64,000 nucleotides of DNA from Bacteroidales bacterium UBA6431 (GCA_002439095.1 DJOT01000015.1:62001-126000); one strand, 5' to 3'. Counted from the first letter of the stretch, positions 25,134-35,413 are shown. Notes: generated by a model not told the origin, from the sequence alone. Made by a program: numbers and translations.

Positions 25134-27950
25134 GTGATAAAGAGACTGCTCATATCGCTTTTACTGATAATCATGGCCGTATCATCATCCGATGCGGCTC
25201 CAAGACTGCAATACACCTACTACCTCAAAGAGCGCGGCCTCCCGAGAACCCTTGTACAGGATATGATACAAGACAGCAATGGCTGTCTATGGCTGGCAAG
25301 CTGGTCCGGGCTATACCGTTTCGACGGAATAAGTTTCACAGGATTCAGGGCAGACATCTCCGGAACACATGGCGAAAAGGCCAACAACAGATTCGACAGG
25401 ATCGAGCGGGACAGTTTCGGCTATATCTGGGCCCTCTCATACGACGGTTCTTTATACCGCTTCGATCCGCAGAAAGGGAATTTCAATCCCATGGCGTCAG
25501 GACAGGGAATATCTCAAATCCACAAACTCTCGTCAGACGACTTCTGCTTCGTCACGATGGAAAACACGATCCTGCGCACAAAATACTCTAACCACGGACG
25601 GACCTGTACACTGTCAGAATATTATGCCATTTCCTCTTCTGACAACATCAACTGCATATACAAGGATTCGGAGGACAATGTATGGACTGCGACAGACAGT
25701 GTCATCCTGCGCAATAAAGAAGTCGCAAGCAACAACCCCGGATACTGTGTAGAGTATTCGTCCGGAGCTCTACGGTTCGGAAGCAAGGGAGGCAAAATCA
25801 TAGAATGCATAGACGGGAGAATTTTCGACATCGGGACAGATGCCAGATATGATATAAGGCTGATAGCCAACATCCCCGGCTCCATCGACCTTGTCCTCGG
25901 CTCTGACGACGGGCAGCTTTCCCTGCTGAAGATGGACAAATGGCAACTGAAAAACATAGATGTCCCGTCGGAATGCTGCCTGAGTTCAAGCCCAAAGTCA
26001 TTCACTGACGGCAAGGGTACTGTCTGGATATGGTCGCCTTTCGGAGGCATCAGCAGCCTCGCCCCAGATCGTCTCAAACTTGAGCCCATGCGATACGAAA
26101 CAGTCGATGCGGATGGTTGGAATGCCGAAAACAACATATATTCAGCGTTCATAGACAACCAGGGTAACATCTGGTTTGCCGGAAGCTGGGGAGGCATAGG
26201 ACGCGGGACAAGGAAAGACAGCAATTTCAACCTGCTCAGCTTCACCCCGGACAGCGACAGTCCATCCCCGGCAAACAGCGTAAGGGCAATAGCCCAGAGC
26301 AATGAGGGAATCATCTACGCCGGCACAAAAGACGGCAACATACACATCCTTAGCGAGAACCTCAGCCCTATCACGGTCTGGAGACTCCCCTTCCCGGCCT
26401 ACAGCATAACAGAAGACAGGGAGGGGCACATCTGGATAGGTACCAAAGGCGGCGGAGTCATCGAAAATACAGCCCCGGCCTTCGGCTATAGACCTGTATT
26501 CCGACCCAAAACATACAGGGGGCCCAATCAGAATGGAGATCTGGTATACTGCGTGTATCAAGACAGCACTCGCATGTGGACAGGCTCGTTCGACAACGGC
26601 ACACAATTTATCGGCAGCAAAGACAATCTCCGGTCCTCTGCAAGCCAAATAGACAAGATACGTTTCATTACATCCGGCCCGGACGGAAAACTTTATGCCT
26701 GCGGAAGAAAGGGGATCTTCGTCTGTGAAAATCCAAACGCACCGGAGGAATCGCTGGATTTCAAAAGGCTGCCCGGCACAAAAGAGCAAGACATCCAGCA
26801 TCTGCTGTTCACCGGAGACGGTCAGATGTACGCCTCTTCTTTCGGGAGCGGATTTATACATTGTCCGCTTGACGGAAGCGGCACGCTATCAGCAATCAGC
26901 ACAGACGACGGGCTGATGTCGAATTTCGTTTTCTCAGCAATCGAAGACAAGGACGGGAACATCTGGATTGCAACCTACCGGGGTCTTAACAAATTGAACC
27001 CGGGGACGGGTGAAGTCATCGGCTGGTCATACGACAGGATAGGCAAGGATCTGCTGTTCAATGAAGGCGCACCCCTTATTTCCAAAGACGGGGATCTGAT
27101 ATTCAACACAACCGCAGGGATCCTGTATTTCAACCCTGAAGACATCTCAAACAGCACTTTCACTCCGAAGGTATTCATCACGAACTGCCAGTTTGCAGGT
27201 GAGAGAATCTACCCTGAAGGCGGCAGGCAGGTAGAGATCCGCGGCAGCGGCAGGCTTGACATCCGGTTTGCGGCAGTGGACATGCATGGCCCCGAAAGAG
27301 TCATGTACTCATGGAAGAAAGACGGAGACAAAGACTGGACGCAGCTCGGCAGCACACAGACCTTAAGTCTGGACAATCTGGGCGTAGGACGTCACGGACT
27401 CCAGATCAGGTCCACCAACGCGGACGGAGTACAGAGAGACAATGCCCTCAATGTCATTGTAACAGTCCGGCCCGCCATCTCCAATTACATCCAGATGGGC
27501 ATCATAACAGCCATCATCGCCATCATGATATCGGCCTACATCATCGCACGTAAAAGGAAAACGGAAAAAACCGCTATTCCGGCCATGGCCGCTGTCGCCG
27601 TCACTCCATCCGGAGCCGAAGACCAGAAATTCACCAGAGCGTTCAAGATCTTCCTCGAAGAGAATCTCGACAATGGGGACCTCAGCGCCGAAGACATGGC
27701 AGCCGCCCTTAACGTAAGCCGCTCCGCACTGTTTGAGAAGTGCAAGGCAATGCTCGGCAAGGCCCCTACAGAATATCTCCGCGACCTGCGTTTCAGCAAA
27801 GCCGCGGAGATGATGGCAAAAGGCGGTTATTCAATATCGCAGATAGCCTACAAGACAGGCTTCAACGACCCGCACTATTTCAGCAAGGCATTCAAGAAGC
27901 GTTTCGGGGTATCACCTTCCGAATACCGCAGAGGACCCAAAGATTCTTGA
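25134..27950 (+). CDS. Membrane one-component regulator: periplasmic propeller plus AraC domain
   Basis: Probable transcriptional regulator of the surrounding polysaccharide locus. It has a signal or N-terminal anchor (residues 1-22), then two-component-regulator propeller repeats (many GxxWxAS/T motifs such as GCLWLASWSGLYRFDG and GNIWFAGSWGG), a Y_Y_Y beta-sandwich (about 690-780), one membrane helix (about 785-806), a short linker and an AraC HTH domain (about 832-935, ending YFSKAFKKRFGVSPSEYR). Hybrid two-component regulators carry HisKA, HATPase and receiver domains between helix and HTH; all three are missing, and the linker is only about 25 residues. So it should signal by direct conformational change. 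Start is GTG 25134, as the signal peptide begins there. Its 3' end overlaps the convergent GH2 gene by 59 bases. Confidence 0.88.
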   Translation: MIKRLLISLLLIIMAVSSSDAAPRLQYTYYLKERGLPRTLVQDMIQDSNGCLWLASWSGLYRFDGISFTGFRADISGTHGEKANNRFDRIERDSFGYIWALSYDGSLYRFDPQKGNFNPMASGQGISQIHKLSSDDFCFVTMENTILRTKYSNHGRTCTLSEYYAISSSDNINCIYKDSEDNVWTATDSVILRNKEVASNNPGYCVEYSSGALRFGSKGGKIIECIDGRIFDIGTDARYDIRLIANIPGSIDLVLGSDDGQLSLLKMDKWQLKNIDVPSECCLSSSPKSFTDGKGTVWIWSPFGGISSLAPDRLKLEPMRYETVDADGWNAENNIYSAFIDNQGNIWFAGSWGGIGRGTRKDSNFNLLSFTPDSDSPSPANSVRAIAQSNEGIIYAGTKDGNIHILSENLSPITVWRLPFPAYSITEDREGHIWIGTKGGGVIENTAPAFGYRPVFRPKTYRGPNQNGDLVYCVYQDSTRMWTGSFDNGTQFIGSKDNLRSSASQIDKIRFITSGPDGKLYACGRKGIFVCENPNAPEESLDFKRLPGTKEQDIQHLLFTGDGQMYASSFGSGFIHCPLDGSGTLSAISTDDGLMSNFVFSAIEDKDGNIWIATYRGLNKLNPGTGEVIGWSYDRIGKDLLFNEGAPLISKDGDLIFNTTAGILYFNPEDISNSTFTPKVFITNCQFAGERIYPEGGRQVEIRGSGRLDIRFAAVDMHGPERVMYSWKKDGDKDWTQLGSTQTLSLDNLGVGRHGLQIRSTNADGVQRDNALNVIVTVRPAISNYIQMGIITAIIAIMISAYIIARKRKTEKTAIPAMAAVAVTPSGAEDQKFTRAFKIFLEENLDNGDLSAEDMAAALNVSRSALFEKCKAMLGKAPTEYLRDLRFSKAAEMMAKGGYSISQIAYKTGFNDPHYFSKAFKKRFGVSPSEYRRGPKDS

Positions 27951-30948
27951 GTTTCATCATGTTGAGCAGGAGCTGCTGACCGACCACATTGGCGCCGTTC
28001 TCTCCGCTCACGTCAAATGTCCCGAGAGCCTCATACATCCCGTCCACCACGTCACCCTCACGGAGAGAATCCTGCGAAGGGGCGTGAATGTCACTGATAC
28101 AGGCCGGAATGTCGAGAGATGTCAGTATCACCTGACCCCGGCCGGCCCTGATAAGGCTCAAGACAGAGTAGACCTCCTTCTTGTGATCGGCCACGACAGC
28201 AGCAAGAGTCTCGCCGTTCTCGCAACGCAGCCCCACACGGCGGCGATTGTAAGCGGCGAAGCACTGATATTCCCAGTTGAACACGCAATCCTGCGGCAGA
28301 CCGGCCCATATAGGGTGAGCCCGGTTGAAATAATTGCCACCATACCATGCAGTACCGACTTTCTTGCTTCCGCGATAGTCAAGCACTTCCTTATCCGCAA
28401 AATATTCTGCCCACCTCTCCGGCTTGTCCACAACTATAAGCGTGTGTCCCTTATAGACCCACTCCATGATGTCGCTCATGCCGCTCCCCCACTGCTGCGG
28501 TTCAAACTCGCCGACAACAAGATAATCGCCAGAAGGAGTACCCGACACATATTCAGCCGGCCTTATGCCGAGACTGGAGAGGAAAGCCGCGACCCTGCCG
28601 CTGCTGTCCGCCACAGAACCGTCGGAGCTGATCCCGGAAGCATCGAGCTTCACAGCAAAGATCTCGTCACTGCCCTCGCACACCGTCTCTTTTCCACGGA
28701 TAAGGCGCGCTTCCACACGGCTGTAGCCAGGCTCGTCCACACTGAACTCAAACCCGTCTGCAAGGCACTCTCCATACACAGTCCCGCCGCTGACCTTGAC
28801 CTTGGTGCTGCGCGAATCAAGCAATGTGCCGTCGGCAAGACGATAATCAAGCACAAGAGTGAAATTACCCTTGAGGTTTTTCTCGTTGATTATGAACACG
28901 TCAGCCGTAGTCTTGCGGCCAACCGGGAGAACCTTGTGGTTCAACTTCACGGACAGCACCAGAGGACGGTTGTAGCGGGCTATGAGTTCAGGATCACCCT
29001 TGAAATGACGGTAATTGTCAACCACTCCGGAGTGGTTCTCCAACTTCATGCTCTCCCACCCGTTGATGGCATAGCCGTCCACAACGTCATTGATACGTAT
29101 ATTCTCGATGATGCGCCCTTGATAATAGTATGACACATTGCCCATGGCCACCGTGAGGTCGTCCACCGTAGGGAACGCCTTGCGGAAGCCCTTCTTGTCA
29201 AGGAAGGCATTGTATGCATCGTACCATGAAAGGTAATCCTGCGCCTCCCAAGTGGAAGTCTTGCCTGAAGAAAGGATCTCGTCACGTATCAACTGAAGTC
29301 TCGGAGGCGTGCCGATAGCCCCTTCTTCGCCCCAGATTACGATCTCCCCGCGGTTGGCGCTGCCACGCAGGTATTCATCCTTGGAGACATACAGGGCATC
29401 ATGGTACACTCCAGGACCGCCGGCGTGGTGGTTGTCCCACCAGCCAGTATCGCGGAAGGTCGTGTCAAACGGCATCAGATTGGTCTTGAAATGCGCATCA
29501 GGCTTCACCTCCGGGTTGTTGCCGTTGCAGGAGTTGTACACCAGAATACGGCTAGGATCGAGCTTGTGACCCATGGTCATCTGCTCATAATCCTGCTTCT
29601 GCGGCCACGCTCCCCTCTCATTATGCATGTTGTAGATTATCAAGCTCGGATGGCTGCGGTCACGCATTATCATACGGCGCAGTTTCTCATTGCGGTATGC
29701 GAAATAGAAGCGGCTCTGAATGTTGTCATCATCAAACTTCGAGATCGGATACTGGTTTCCTCCCGGCTCCTCCCAATAGAGCAGTCCGAGCTCATCCGCC
29801 CACTTGAAGACATCGCTCTGCCCGATTGTCCTGTGGAAATTCAGCATGTTCAACCCCATTCCTTTGGCGGCCTCCACCTGACGACGGGCCAGTTCATCAG
29901 AAGGCATGATTCCGTTCTCCGGCCAGAAGCTCCAGGAGATGGACGTGCGCAGCACTATGCGCCGTCCGTTGAGATAGAACTGCCTGTCCCCCTTGACGTC
30001 ACGGACCTCAAACCAGCGGAAACCGAAACGGCGGGTGTCGCTGTCTTCCCCGAGAGTAACGCTGAGATCGTACAGATTTGGCTCTTCTACGCTCCACAAC
30101 TTTGCCCCAGGAAGCCTAACGGCATATTCAAGAGCATTTTCACCGGCTTTGAGCGATGCTGAATATTTCTTGGCATATACCTCACGTCCGCCTTTTTCCC
30201 GGATTGAAATCCGGACGGGAACATCGTCCGTGGCCTTGTCGGCGAAGGCGCTCACCTCTATTTTGACCTTGCGCGGATCAGGCTGATTCTGCACATAGAG
30301 ATCCGAAATATATGTCTTTCCGGTGGCGATCAGCTTCACCTTGCCCGTAATGCCGCCGAAACCATGAGAAGGATTGGTAAGATACTCTCCCCAGCTGTAG
30401 ACCTGCGAGTCTTTCCAGTTGAAATTCCCGTTAGGATCGGTGATACGGACGCTGATGACATTTGATTTGCCGTATTCCAGAAAGTCCGTGATATCGAAAG
30501 CGAACGGTGTGCTGTTGACCAGATCGTATCCGGCAAGTTTATGATTCACAAATATTTCAGCACGGAAACGCACCGCCTCAAAGTCAATGGCAACCCTGCG
30601 CCCCTCCCACGAGGCCGGGATATCCACCCTAGTCTCAAACCAGGATACACCGACATAGTTGCCGGTCACGCCGAAAGTCTCCCCGTTCCAGCCCCAAAGG
30701 TGTTCCTCAACCGTGGCCGGGAGATGAACCCCGGACACGGACGGGATCTCAAGCAGAGCCCATCCACCCGAAGGGGTGTTCACCGGCAATTTATCGATAT
30801 CGACAGGAGGCAGGAAAAGCTCATCGTTTTCCCATTTTGCATCCTTGTCAAGGGTGATGCTCCAATCGTGAGAAGAAATATCAAGTGTTTCCCGCTGCAG
30901 CGGCGCGGCCGCAACGAGCATGGAAAGCAGAAAATTAAGAATATTCAT
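27892..30948 (-). CDS. GH2 beta-glycosidase
   Basis: Retaining exo-beta-glycosidase with a signal peptide, then the GH2 sugar-binding domain (about 60-215), Ig-like domain (about 215-315) and TIM barrel (about 320-640). Acid/base is in IIYNMHNERG (Glu about 444) and the nucleophile is probably in IVIWGEEGAIG (about 540). The C-terminal third holds further beta domains and an alpha/beta segment (YLVVGEFEPQ, HTLIVVDKPE) that resembles a glutamine-amidotransferase-like fold; that reading is tentative. Likely beta-galactosidase, glucuronidase or a similar activity on pectin side chains. ATG 30948 lies 2 bases past the upstream stop; a GTG at 30954 is possible. Last gene of the PL10 operon. Confidence 0.88.
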   Translation of the reverse strand: MNILNFLLSMLVAAAPLQRETLDISSHDWSITLDKDAKWENDELFLPPVDIDKLPVNTPSGGWALLEIPSVSGVHLPATVEEHLWGWNGETFGVTGNYVGVSWFETRVDIPASWEGRRVAIDFEAVRFRAEIFVNHKLAGYDLVNSTPFAFDITDFLEYGKSNVISVRITDPNGNFNWKDSQVYSWGEYLTNPSHGFGGITGKVKLIATGKTYISDLYVQNQPDPRKVKIEVSAFADKATDDVPVRISIREKGGREVYAKKYSASLKAGENALEYAVRLPGAKLWSVEEPNLYDLSVTLGEDSDTRRFGFRWFEVRDVKGDRQFYLNGRRIVLRTSISWSFWPENGIMPSDELARRQVEAAKGMGLNMLNFHRTIGQSDVFKWADELGLLYWEEPGGNQYPISKFDDDNIQSRFYFAYRNEKLRRMIMRDRSHPSLIIYNMHNERGAWPQKQDYEQMTMGHKLDPSRILVYNSCNGNNPEVKPDAHFKTNLMPFDTTFRDTGWWDNHHAGGPGVYHDALYVSKDEYLRGSANRGEIVIWGEEGAIGTPPRLQLIRDEILSSGKTSTWEAQDYLSWYDAYNAFLDKKGFRKAFPTVDDLTVAMGNVSYYYQGRIIENIRINDVVDGYAINGWESMKLENHSGVVDNYRHFKGDPELIARYNRPLVLSVKLNHKVLPVGRKTTADVFIINEKNLKGNFTLVLDYRLADGTLLDSRSTKVKVSGGTVYGECLADGFEFSVDEPGYSRVEARLIRGKETVCEGSDEIFAVKLDASGISSDGSVADSSGRVAAFLSSLGIRPAEYVSGTPSGDYLVVGEFEPQQWGSGMSDIMEWVYKGHTLIVVDKPERWAEYFADKEVLDYRGSKKVGTAWYGGNYFNRAHPIWAGLPQDCVFNWEYQCFAAYNRRRVGLRCENGETLAAVVADHKKEVYSVLSLIRAGRGQVILTSLDIPACISDIHAPSQDSLREGDVVDGMYEALGTFDVSGENGANVVGQQLLLNMMKLKNLWVLCGIRKVIPRNAS

Positions 30949-30950
30949 GG

Positions 30951-33767
30951 TCACCGGCTTTCAAGAGGATTCCAGATGTCGTCAGCGGAGTTGCGCATCA
31001 CGTTGTCAACCGTATAGTCAGCCGCCTGCGTGCCAGTCAGGACATGCGACCAGCCGACACGTCCACCGATGGACGCTCCCGGGCCGGAGCAGCCGTACTC
31101 GGCATAGAAGGCAGTCTTCTCCTTGGCCGGCCTGTTCCAATTGTGCCATCCCTCCGGACGGATGTGCGGCCCCATCTCGCAATTGAGATAAACCACTTTT
31201 GCATAGTCCCTCCACGGACGGCCAAGATAAACCTTATCTATGCCGGGAGCCGCCGTCAGACGGCAGCGGTTGAACACATATCCGAACTTTTCGCCTTCAA
31301 AAGTGGACGCGGCAGTGATGTAACTGTTGCGCTTGGAGCGGATCTCGCAGTTCTCAAACCAGCACCTGCCCGGACCGAAGATGAAGTCGGTGGTCCCCTC
31401 GATCAGACAATCCACATAAAGACTGCGGCATGTCTGCCCGTCCTCACCGTAGCGCCCGTAGGTATAGATGGTGTCCTGATTGCCGAAGATGTGGCAGCGC
31501 CGCAGAAGGATGCGGTCCCCATTGGTCATGAGCGCAACGGCCTGGCCAAGTTCACCGGCATCATTGCGGATGCTCAGATCCTCAAAAGTCACATCATCTG
31601 CATCCACGAACACGGAAGCACTTCCGCTCGTGCCGATCTCATGTGGGCTGTCAGGCCAGAGTTTGCGGGCGTAATTGTCATAAGTGATGACCGACTTGCC
31701 GGCACCGCAGCCAATTATCTTGAGACTGCGTTTGCCTGACGGGATTATGATGCGCTCCCTGTATACGCCAGGCTTCACCAGTATGGTCGTCTGAATGCTC
31801 TTCTGATAGTCAGGCACAGCATCCACAGCCTCCTGCATGGTGAGAAAATCACCGCGTCCGTCCTTGTCCACCACGAAATCATAACGGACAAGATGCTCCG
31901 CGAGCTGTGGGATCTTGGCACGGATGGAGTCGCAGACGATATCACAGTTGCGCCGTGCACCACGGGCATTGGAATGGGTGTCGTCCTGACGGCCGGAAGG
32001 CATGGCAGGACAGGTACCAGCGGCGACCCACATGAAATACTCCCTGGATGCCTTGTCCCCGGCAGCCTTGATCCAGTCAATTGTGGCCTTCTCCATGTCT
32101 ATGAGCACTGTCCCGGTCTCGGCTGCGACAGCTTTCATCGCTGCCGGGTATTCACCATGGGTAGTCTCGTCCAGGACCCCGCCCACGAAACGCCTGCGCG
32201 CCACCGGGGTCAGCAATACAGGGGTCGCCCCGAGTTCGCGTGCAGTCTTTATGAACATTCTCAGGTTGTCCTGATAAGCTCCCCACGGAGCAGCATAGAC
32301 TTTCGGTTTATTGGACTTCTCATCATTGTGGCCGAACTCGATGAAGACGTAGTCTCCCGGACGGATGTTCGCCTTGACCTTATCCCAGAGCCCTTCATCG
32401 ATGAAACTCTTGGTACTGCGGCCGTTCTTGGCATAGTTTATCACCCTCACGGACGGATCCACAAAGTTCTCGAACACCATTCCCCATCCCCTCTCCGGAT
32501 TACCGTTTGAGATGTCCTTGTCCGCCATGGTGGAATCCCCCATCAGATGCAGGGTCAACTTCACCGAAGATTCCGGCACTTCAGGGCTGAGGGTCGGACC
32601 GGCTCCCTGAGGGCCGCGAAGCAACTTCGGCACGCGGGATGCTGGAAGCACATTGTAGCGATACGGGATATTCACCGTCCCCTTGTCATGAGGTTTGAAC
32701 TTCTCCCGGAAAGTGTTTCCACGCATCTGCCATGCCCCGGCGTCGTCTGTCGCCTCGAATATGTTCTTGACACCTTTTTCGAAATAATTGCCCTCCATGA
32801 GCACCTCGGCTCCGATGCAGGCGTAGACGGCATTGGCATAGTTGCCGGCACAATCATAAAGGTTGTTCAAAAGATGGATGGTACCCCAACGGACAGCCGG
32901 CATCCTCACCTCACAGCCCCTGCCCCAAATACAGTAGGCATAGGTGACGTTGAGATTGTCAACGCCCTGATCCGGTCTCTCGCTGCTCGCGATAAGGTTG
33001 GAAGCCTTGTGGTCATAGGCCTTGTCCGTATATTGGAAGACGCACCAGGTCACCGTGATGAAATCCGAGCGGGAATTTATGTCAAAGTTCCCGTCCATCC
33101 CGTCTGTGAAGCTGCAATGGTCCACCCAGATGTGCTTCGAGCCGTTGGAAACAGTCAGCAGATCAGCGCCTCCGACATCTATCGGACCCGGACCCTCAAA
33201 AGCGATGTTGCGTATTATGATGTTCTCGCAGGCATCAAGTCCGATCAGTCCGGCATCACGATACTTCTCGGACGGGTCGGAGGTATAATCGATAATGGCC
33301 TGTCGCGTATGCTGCTCCCTCTCCTCTGCCACGTAGGCACCGTTTGAGAGTTTCCCGCCACCTCCCTGGTCGGACATGGCCTTGACTCCGGCACCGTCCA
33401 GGAGCTCCCTCAGATCATCGGTCACGCTGAACTGCGTACGGAGCACCGCCCCGTTGACTCCGAGCAGAGTCTTGCCGCTGAGTCCCTTGAATTTCATGAA
33501 AGAAGACACGACAAAATCTCCCCTGGAGCCGTCCAAGACCACTACATCATAGTCCTTGAGGGCCTTGATCAGGTCCTCGCGCATGTCGAAGCCACTGCTC
33601 TGGAGGACAATCGTGCTGGAAGCATCCCCACCCGTGACCGCAAAAGCGTCCCCTTCGGTCAGGGACACGGCAGAGGCCCATCCGAACGGGCCCTCATTTA
33701 CAGCAGTTTTGGCGCCGGCCACGAAGGACAGCGCCAAAAGAGCAATCGAAATCAGATTACGTTTCAT
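30951..33767 (-). CDS. Three-enzyme pectinase: PL1 lyase, CE12 acetylesterase, CE8 methylesterase
   Basis: Secreted 938-residue protein with three complete catalytic modules. PL1 pectate lyase (about 25-385) shows IWVDHCSFTDGMDGNFDI, KAYDHK and the RxPxxR motif RMPAVR at 288-293. A CE12 SGNH esterase (about 403-628) has GDST (Ser412), the Asn/Gly block YAKNGRSTKSF, GHND (479-482) and the DDTH dyad with Asp595 and His598. CE8 methylesterase (about 630-935) has GQAVAL, GNQDT (Asp765), TTDFIFG (Asp794) and LGRPW (Arg850). Every expected catalytic residue is visible. It would strip acetyl and methyl groups and cleave the backbone in one polypeptide. It begins immediately after the PL10 stop with no spacer. 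Confidence 0.93.
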   Translation of the reverse strand: MKRNLISIALLALSFVAGAKTAVNEGPFGWASAVSLTEGDAFAVTGGDASSTIVLQSSGFDMREDLIKALKDYDVVVLDGSRGDFVVSSFMKFKGLSGKTLLGVNGAVLRTQFSVTDDLRELLDGAGVKAMSDQGGGGKLSNGAYVAEEREQHTRQAIIDYTSDPSEKYRDAGLIGLDACENIIIRNIAFEGPGPIDVGGADLLTVSNGSKHIWVDHCSFTDGMDGNFDINSRSDFITVTWCVFQYTDKAYDHKASNLIASSERPDQGVDNLNVTYAYCIWGRGCEVRMPAVRWGTIHLLNNLYDCAGNYANAVYACIGAEVLMEGNYFEKGVKNIFEATDDAGAWQMRGNTFREKFKPHDKGTVNIPYRYNVLPASRVPKLLRGPQGAGPTLSPEVPESSVKLTLHLMGDSTMADKDISNGNPERGWGMVFENFVDPSVRVINYAKNGRSTKSFIDEGLWDKVKANIRPGDYVFIEFGHNDEKSNKPKVYAAPWGAYQDNLRMFIKTARELGATPVLLTPVARRRFVGGVLDETTHGEYPAAMKAVAAETGTVLIDMEKATIDWIKAAGDKASREYFMWVAAGTCPAMPSGRQDDTHSNARGARRNCDIVCDSIRAKIPQLAEHLVRYDFVVDKDGRGDFLTMQEAVDAVPDYQKSIQTTILVKPGVYRERIIIPSGKRSLKIIGCGAGKSVITYDNYARKLWPDSPHEIGTSGSASVFVDADDVTFEDLSIRNDAGELGQAVALMTNGDRILLRRCHIFGNQDTIYTYGRYGEDGQTCRSLYVDCLIEGTTDFIFGPGRCWFENCEIRSKRNSYITAASTFEGEKFGYVFNRCRLTAAPGIDKVYLGRPWRDYAKVVYLNCEMGPHIRPEGWHNWNRPAKEKTAFYAEYGCSGPGASIGGRVGWSHVLTGTQAADYTVDNVMRNSADDIWNPLESR

Positions 33768-35372
33768 CTATTTATTTTCCTTGTCTACAAAAGATATGAG
33801 TGTCATCATCCTGTTCATGTACTCGCGGGTCGAGATGCACATCTCACCGGTCTCGCAACGATAAGGAGAAGTGTCGTACTCGTCCCCGACATTGGTCCGT
33901 ACATACTTCGTCTCGCTGCTCGGGGTGGTCGGAGCTCCCGGCTTGTAAGGGTTGGAAGTCGTGGTGAGCGGAGTCAGCCAGCAGCCCTCGGCGCTGAGAG
34001 ATGAAATTATGTCCTTAACATCTTTATCGCTGACATTCTGAGGCATCCGGCAATAGAATCTGTCAAGAGGCACCAGTTCATCACCGGCAAGAGGCGAATT
34101 CTTGGTAAGCTCCTCCACCGGAGTGGCCATCAGCTCGTCATAAGCCTTGCGGAGAGCCTTGGTGTCAACCCATGAAGCGGAGCTGTAGTGGCCGATGGTC
34201 CCAGAAATCTCCTGATTGATAAAGTAATGGCCGTTGTAGGAGTTGGAGCCTACGCGGTGAACATAGAGAGGCTTTCCGCTGTCCGGATCGATGAAGCGAG
34301 GTGCAAGGAAGGCATCAGGATTGTTTGTCTTGCGCTCCCATTTTGCGACTTCTGATGCAGGAAGTTTCTGTGACTCAAGGAACTCGATGGCTGCTGGGAT
34401 GCCGGTCATGAAACGGGTGTCGCCGGTGAGACGGTAATAGTCCATCATCTGGCGGATCATGGAGACGGTAGTGCCGGAGTTGACGCCGCGAGGCTCGTAT
34501 GAACGGGCATGGGCAGGCTTGAGATCCGCTACAGTATACTGGTCAGCCCAACCGGCATAAGGCGCCCCCTGCTGAAGCAGAACCGTGCAGTACATGGCCC
34601 TGTAGATAGGCTCCTTGAGCCCCGGGATGCCAAGAGACTGATAGCACTGGAGGAGGAAGTCACAGGCCTCCGGGATCACATCATCGTTGAGAGTGATGAA
34701 CGAGCTGTAGTCCGCCTTGCCCTGGAAAGGGTGGTCGAACATGAGAGGATACCTCTGAGGCCAGCCGCCCACAGGATACTGGCTGTCAAGGACGAACTTG
34801 ATGGCCTTGTCAAGAGAGGGACGGAAGATCGGGTCATATTTCTCCACATATATGCGGAGCAGGAATTTGGCGCAGTCCGTAGTGGCGGAATCATCGAATG
34901 TGGCGTTGCCGTAATAGTGCTGGAACTCCTCGAGTCTCCAGCCGCTCTTGCCGACTGTGGCATACCAGTCCTTGAGGGAAGCCTCGCCGGCGAAATCGAA
35001 GCAGTAGTTCCAGCCGCCGCACTCGAGCTGTCCCCAGATGAGCGCTGAAGCCACCTTCTTGGCTGCCTCATAATAATATTCGTCTCCAGTGGCGTGATAA
35101 GCATCAAGCAACATGTGCCCTACCTGAGGCGTACCAGGATCCTGAGTCCATACCATTGTGCGCTTGGCTTCCATTTCACCCCACTGGCGGGACATATCCG
35201 GAAGGTAGTTCCAGACGAAGCCGCCGTTGTAACTGACCTTGTCCATCATATACTGCGTGGCTGTCTTCATGGTCTCAAGAGCCTTGTCCTCAAGAGATTT
35301 AGGTTTTGCCGTCATGGCAAGAGGCAGGCACAATGCCGCCCCGAGGATGATAATCTTGATTTTAGTATTCAT
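33768..35372 (-). CDS. PL10-like pectate lyase
   Basis: Secreted polygalacturonate lyase of PL10 type, 534 residues with a signal ending near MTAKPKS. It carries an alpha/alpha barrel with ECGGWNYCFDFAGE, the PL10 hallmark VGGWPQRYPL, FITLNDDVIPEAC and GVNSGTTVSMIRQMMDYY. It is longer than the plain PL10 domain of the 17.5-kb gene and has an extra C-terminal region without a recognised domain. ATG 35372 is chosen because it begins a clear signal peptide; upstream codons lie in the divergent promoter region. First gene of a PL10, PL1-CE12-CE8, GH2 operon, 72 bases from the divergent kdgF-like gene. Confidence 0.82.
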   Translation of the reverse strand: MNTKIKIIILGAALCLPLAMTAKPKSLEDKALETMKTATQYMMDKVSYNGGFVWNYLPDMSRQWGEMEAKRTMVWTQDPGTPQVGHMLLDAYHATGDEYYYEAAKKVASALIWGQLECGGWNYCFDFAGEASLKDWYATVGKSGWRLEEFQHYYGNATFDDSATTDCAKFLLRIYVEKYDPIFRPSLDKAIKFVLDSQYPVGGWPQRYPLMFDHPFQGKADYSSFITLNDDVIPEACDFLLQCYQSLGIPGLKEPIYRAMYCTVLLQQGAPYAGWADQYTVADLKPAHARSYEPRGVNSGTTVSMIRQMMDYYRLTGDTRFMTGIPAAIEFLESQKLPASEVAKWERKTNNPDAFLAPRFIDPDSGKPLYVHRVGSNSYNGHYFINQEISGTIGHYSSASWVDTKALRKAYDELMATPVEELTKNSPLAGDELVPLDRFYCRMPQNVSDKDVKDIISSLSAEGCWLTPLTTTSNPYKPGAPTTPSSETKYVRTNVGDEYDTSPYRCETGEMCISTREYMNRMMTLISFVDKENK

Positions 35373-35392
35373 GCTATTGCGGTTATTTCGGT

Positions 35393-35400
35393 CAAAGATA
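35393..35400 (-). promoter_or_regulatory. -7 box of the PL10 operon
   Basis: TATCTTTG on the minus strand, 20 bases before the PL10 ATG, matches TAnnTTTG; the leader would be very short (about 14 bases). Confidence 0.55.
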
Positions 35401-35413
35401 CGGATTTTCTGCG

